64,000 nt of DNA, from assembly GCA_022606425.2 (NCBI GenBank), contig JAHDVF020000211.1:2108001-2172000 (forward strand), written 5' to 3'. The stretch's first letter is position 1; the number at the start of each line of letters is the position of its first letter. The position numbers and the translations under genes were made by a program. Below, piece by piece: positions 63,320 to 64,000 of the stretch. A model generated the notes under the pieces. That model did not search any database. It had not been told where the DNA came from and saw only the letters and a list, made by a program, of their open reading frames with translations. This stretch comes from Lepidostoma basale (Eukaryota > Arthropoda > Insecta > Trichoptera > Lepidostomatidae).

Positions 63320-63389
63320 CTGAAGACAAAATTTATATCTTCAAACAAGGTCAAACTATTACTTTTTCAAATATTTCATTTTGAAATAT

Positions 63390-64000
63390 TGTTCTTCTTC
63401 TTCTTCTTCCCTTTTTGTAGACTCAGGAGTCTGTTATTTCAGGCGGGTCCTCTTGAGATGCTGAACTCCAGCTTTCTCTCCACCGTTTCGGGGGTCTTCC
63501 TGGTCGGCGTAGTCCGTTTGGCGTTCCATGGAGAGCTATGTGTGGTATTCTATTTGAGCTCATCCTTTCTACGTGTTCATGCCAGTATCGCCGTCTTTGA
63601 CGTCCCCATCTGACCACATCTTCGACCTCGCAGATTTCTCGGATTGCTGTATTCCTAACTCGATCACGTAGGGTCTTGCCAGCTATAGCGCGGAGCGTTT
63701 TCATCTCGGTTGTCCTGAGCATGCTCTTTGTCTTGACAGTGTCTGCCCTCGATTCAATGCCATATGTGAGGATTGGTCGCACACAGGTCTTGTAGATGCG
63801 TACCTTGCTGTCAGTCCTCATGTCCCTGTTTCTCCATATGACATCTTTCAGGCAGCCTGCAACTGCTGCAGCCCTATCCACCTGTGACCTTACTTCTCTG
63901 GGGAGGTCATTAGAGCTGGTTACTTCGCTTCCGAGATATCTGAATAGGTCCACCTGTTCAATTTCCTCCTGGCGTACGGAGAATTCGCATCTCAGTTGAT
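63390..64000 (-). mobile_element. LINE-P (RTE-like) C-terminal region, runs off the window
   Basis: A 176-codon minus frame: DLFRYLGSEVTSSNDLPREV, CLKDVIWRNRDMRTDSKVRI, TCVRPILTYGIESRADTVKT and [19 protein letters not shown]-type reverse transcriptase C-terminus with a (GAA)n tail at 63390-63410. Well preserved. Confidence 0.9.

Noticed and set aside
62520..62897. 125-codon plus-strand open frame
   Set aside because: Lies in non-coding element G and runs into the duplicated UBR4 intron. Other copies of G do not keep the frame.

Overview
This is a eukaryotic, almost certainly insect, genomic window. Its backbone is one protein-coding gene on the minus strand: the C-terminal half of the giant E3 ubiquitin ligase UBR4 (Drosophila purity of essence/poe, also called calossin or pushover; plant BIG). 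I could join 48 exons (63319 down to 2017) with GT-AG introns and matching phases at all 47 junctions. They give 2,714 codons with no internal stop, closing at a TAG at 2017-2019. The 5' half of the gene, including the UBR box, lies beyond base 64000. Exons are short (82-285 nt) and very GC-rich at third codon positions; introns are AT-rich and packed with repeats. LINE fragments whose translated C-termini end like 'GEAYVQQWT', (TTAG)n-tailed LINEs and tRNA-headed SINEs fit a lepidopteran with large introns, but that placement is an inference.

UBR4 layout, high to low coordinate: helical scaffold (63.3-42.6 kb) with a predicted ubiquitin-interacting motif at about 51.0 kb; a conserved beta-rich segment and a zinc-binding segment with four CxxC pairs (41.7-36.1 kb); a long helical scaffold (34.2-9.7 kb); the hemiRING/UZI catalytic module (8.3-6.9 kb); and the helical C-terminus (5.8-2.0 kb). 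Just past the stop, the frame stays open for 32 GC3-rich codons encoding a membrane-helix-like segment, which makes a stop-codon readthrough candidate.

Introns hold layered mobile DNA. I use working labels: LINE-A ((GATTT)n tail, with a second subfamily A2), LINE-B ((TTAG)n tail), LINE-C ((TTA)n tail, CR1/L2-like), LINE-F, M, N, O and P (RTE-like C-terminal fragments), the tRNA-headed SINE-K with two different 3' ends, SINE-like element D sharing LINE-B's tail, MITE-E (TA target, CAGTGAAACC ends), a piggyBac-type MITE, a 34-bp-TIR MITE, a decayed TIR transposon at 23.5-25.8 kb, element G, repeat Q, several palindromic stem-loop families, and five minisatellites or satellites. Nesting is frequent (SINE in LINE-B, SINE in MITE-E, LINE-B in MITE-E, LINE-A in LINE-F, LINE-A in satellite, LINE-M in minisatellite). 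A fragment of UBR4 itself (intron 18/exon 19 boundary) is duplicated in inverted orientation at 62.25-62.93 kb, between MITE-E sequences.

Stretches where I see only AT-rich, unassigned sequence: 1-440, 657-1280, 3110-3500, 7630-8160 (apart from scattered simple sequence), 16930-17180, 23340-23510, 31250-31540, 31650-32080, 34700-34990, 37200-37560, 44060-44235, 46780-46860, 47480-47690 and 49215-49375. No CRISPR, functional tRNA, rRNA or bacterial feature is present.
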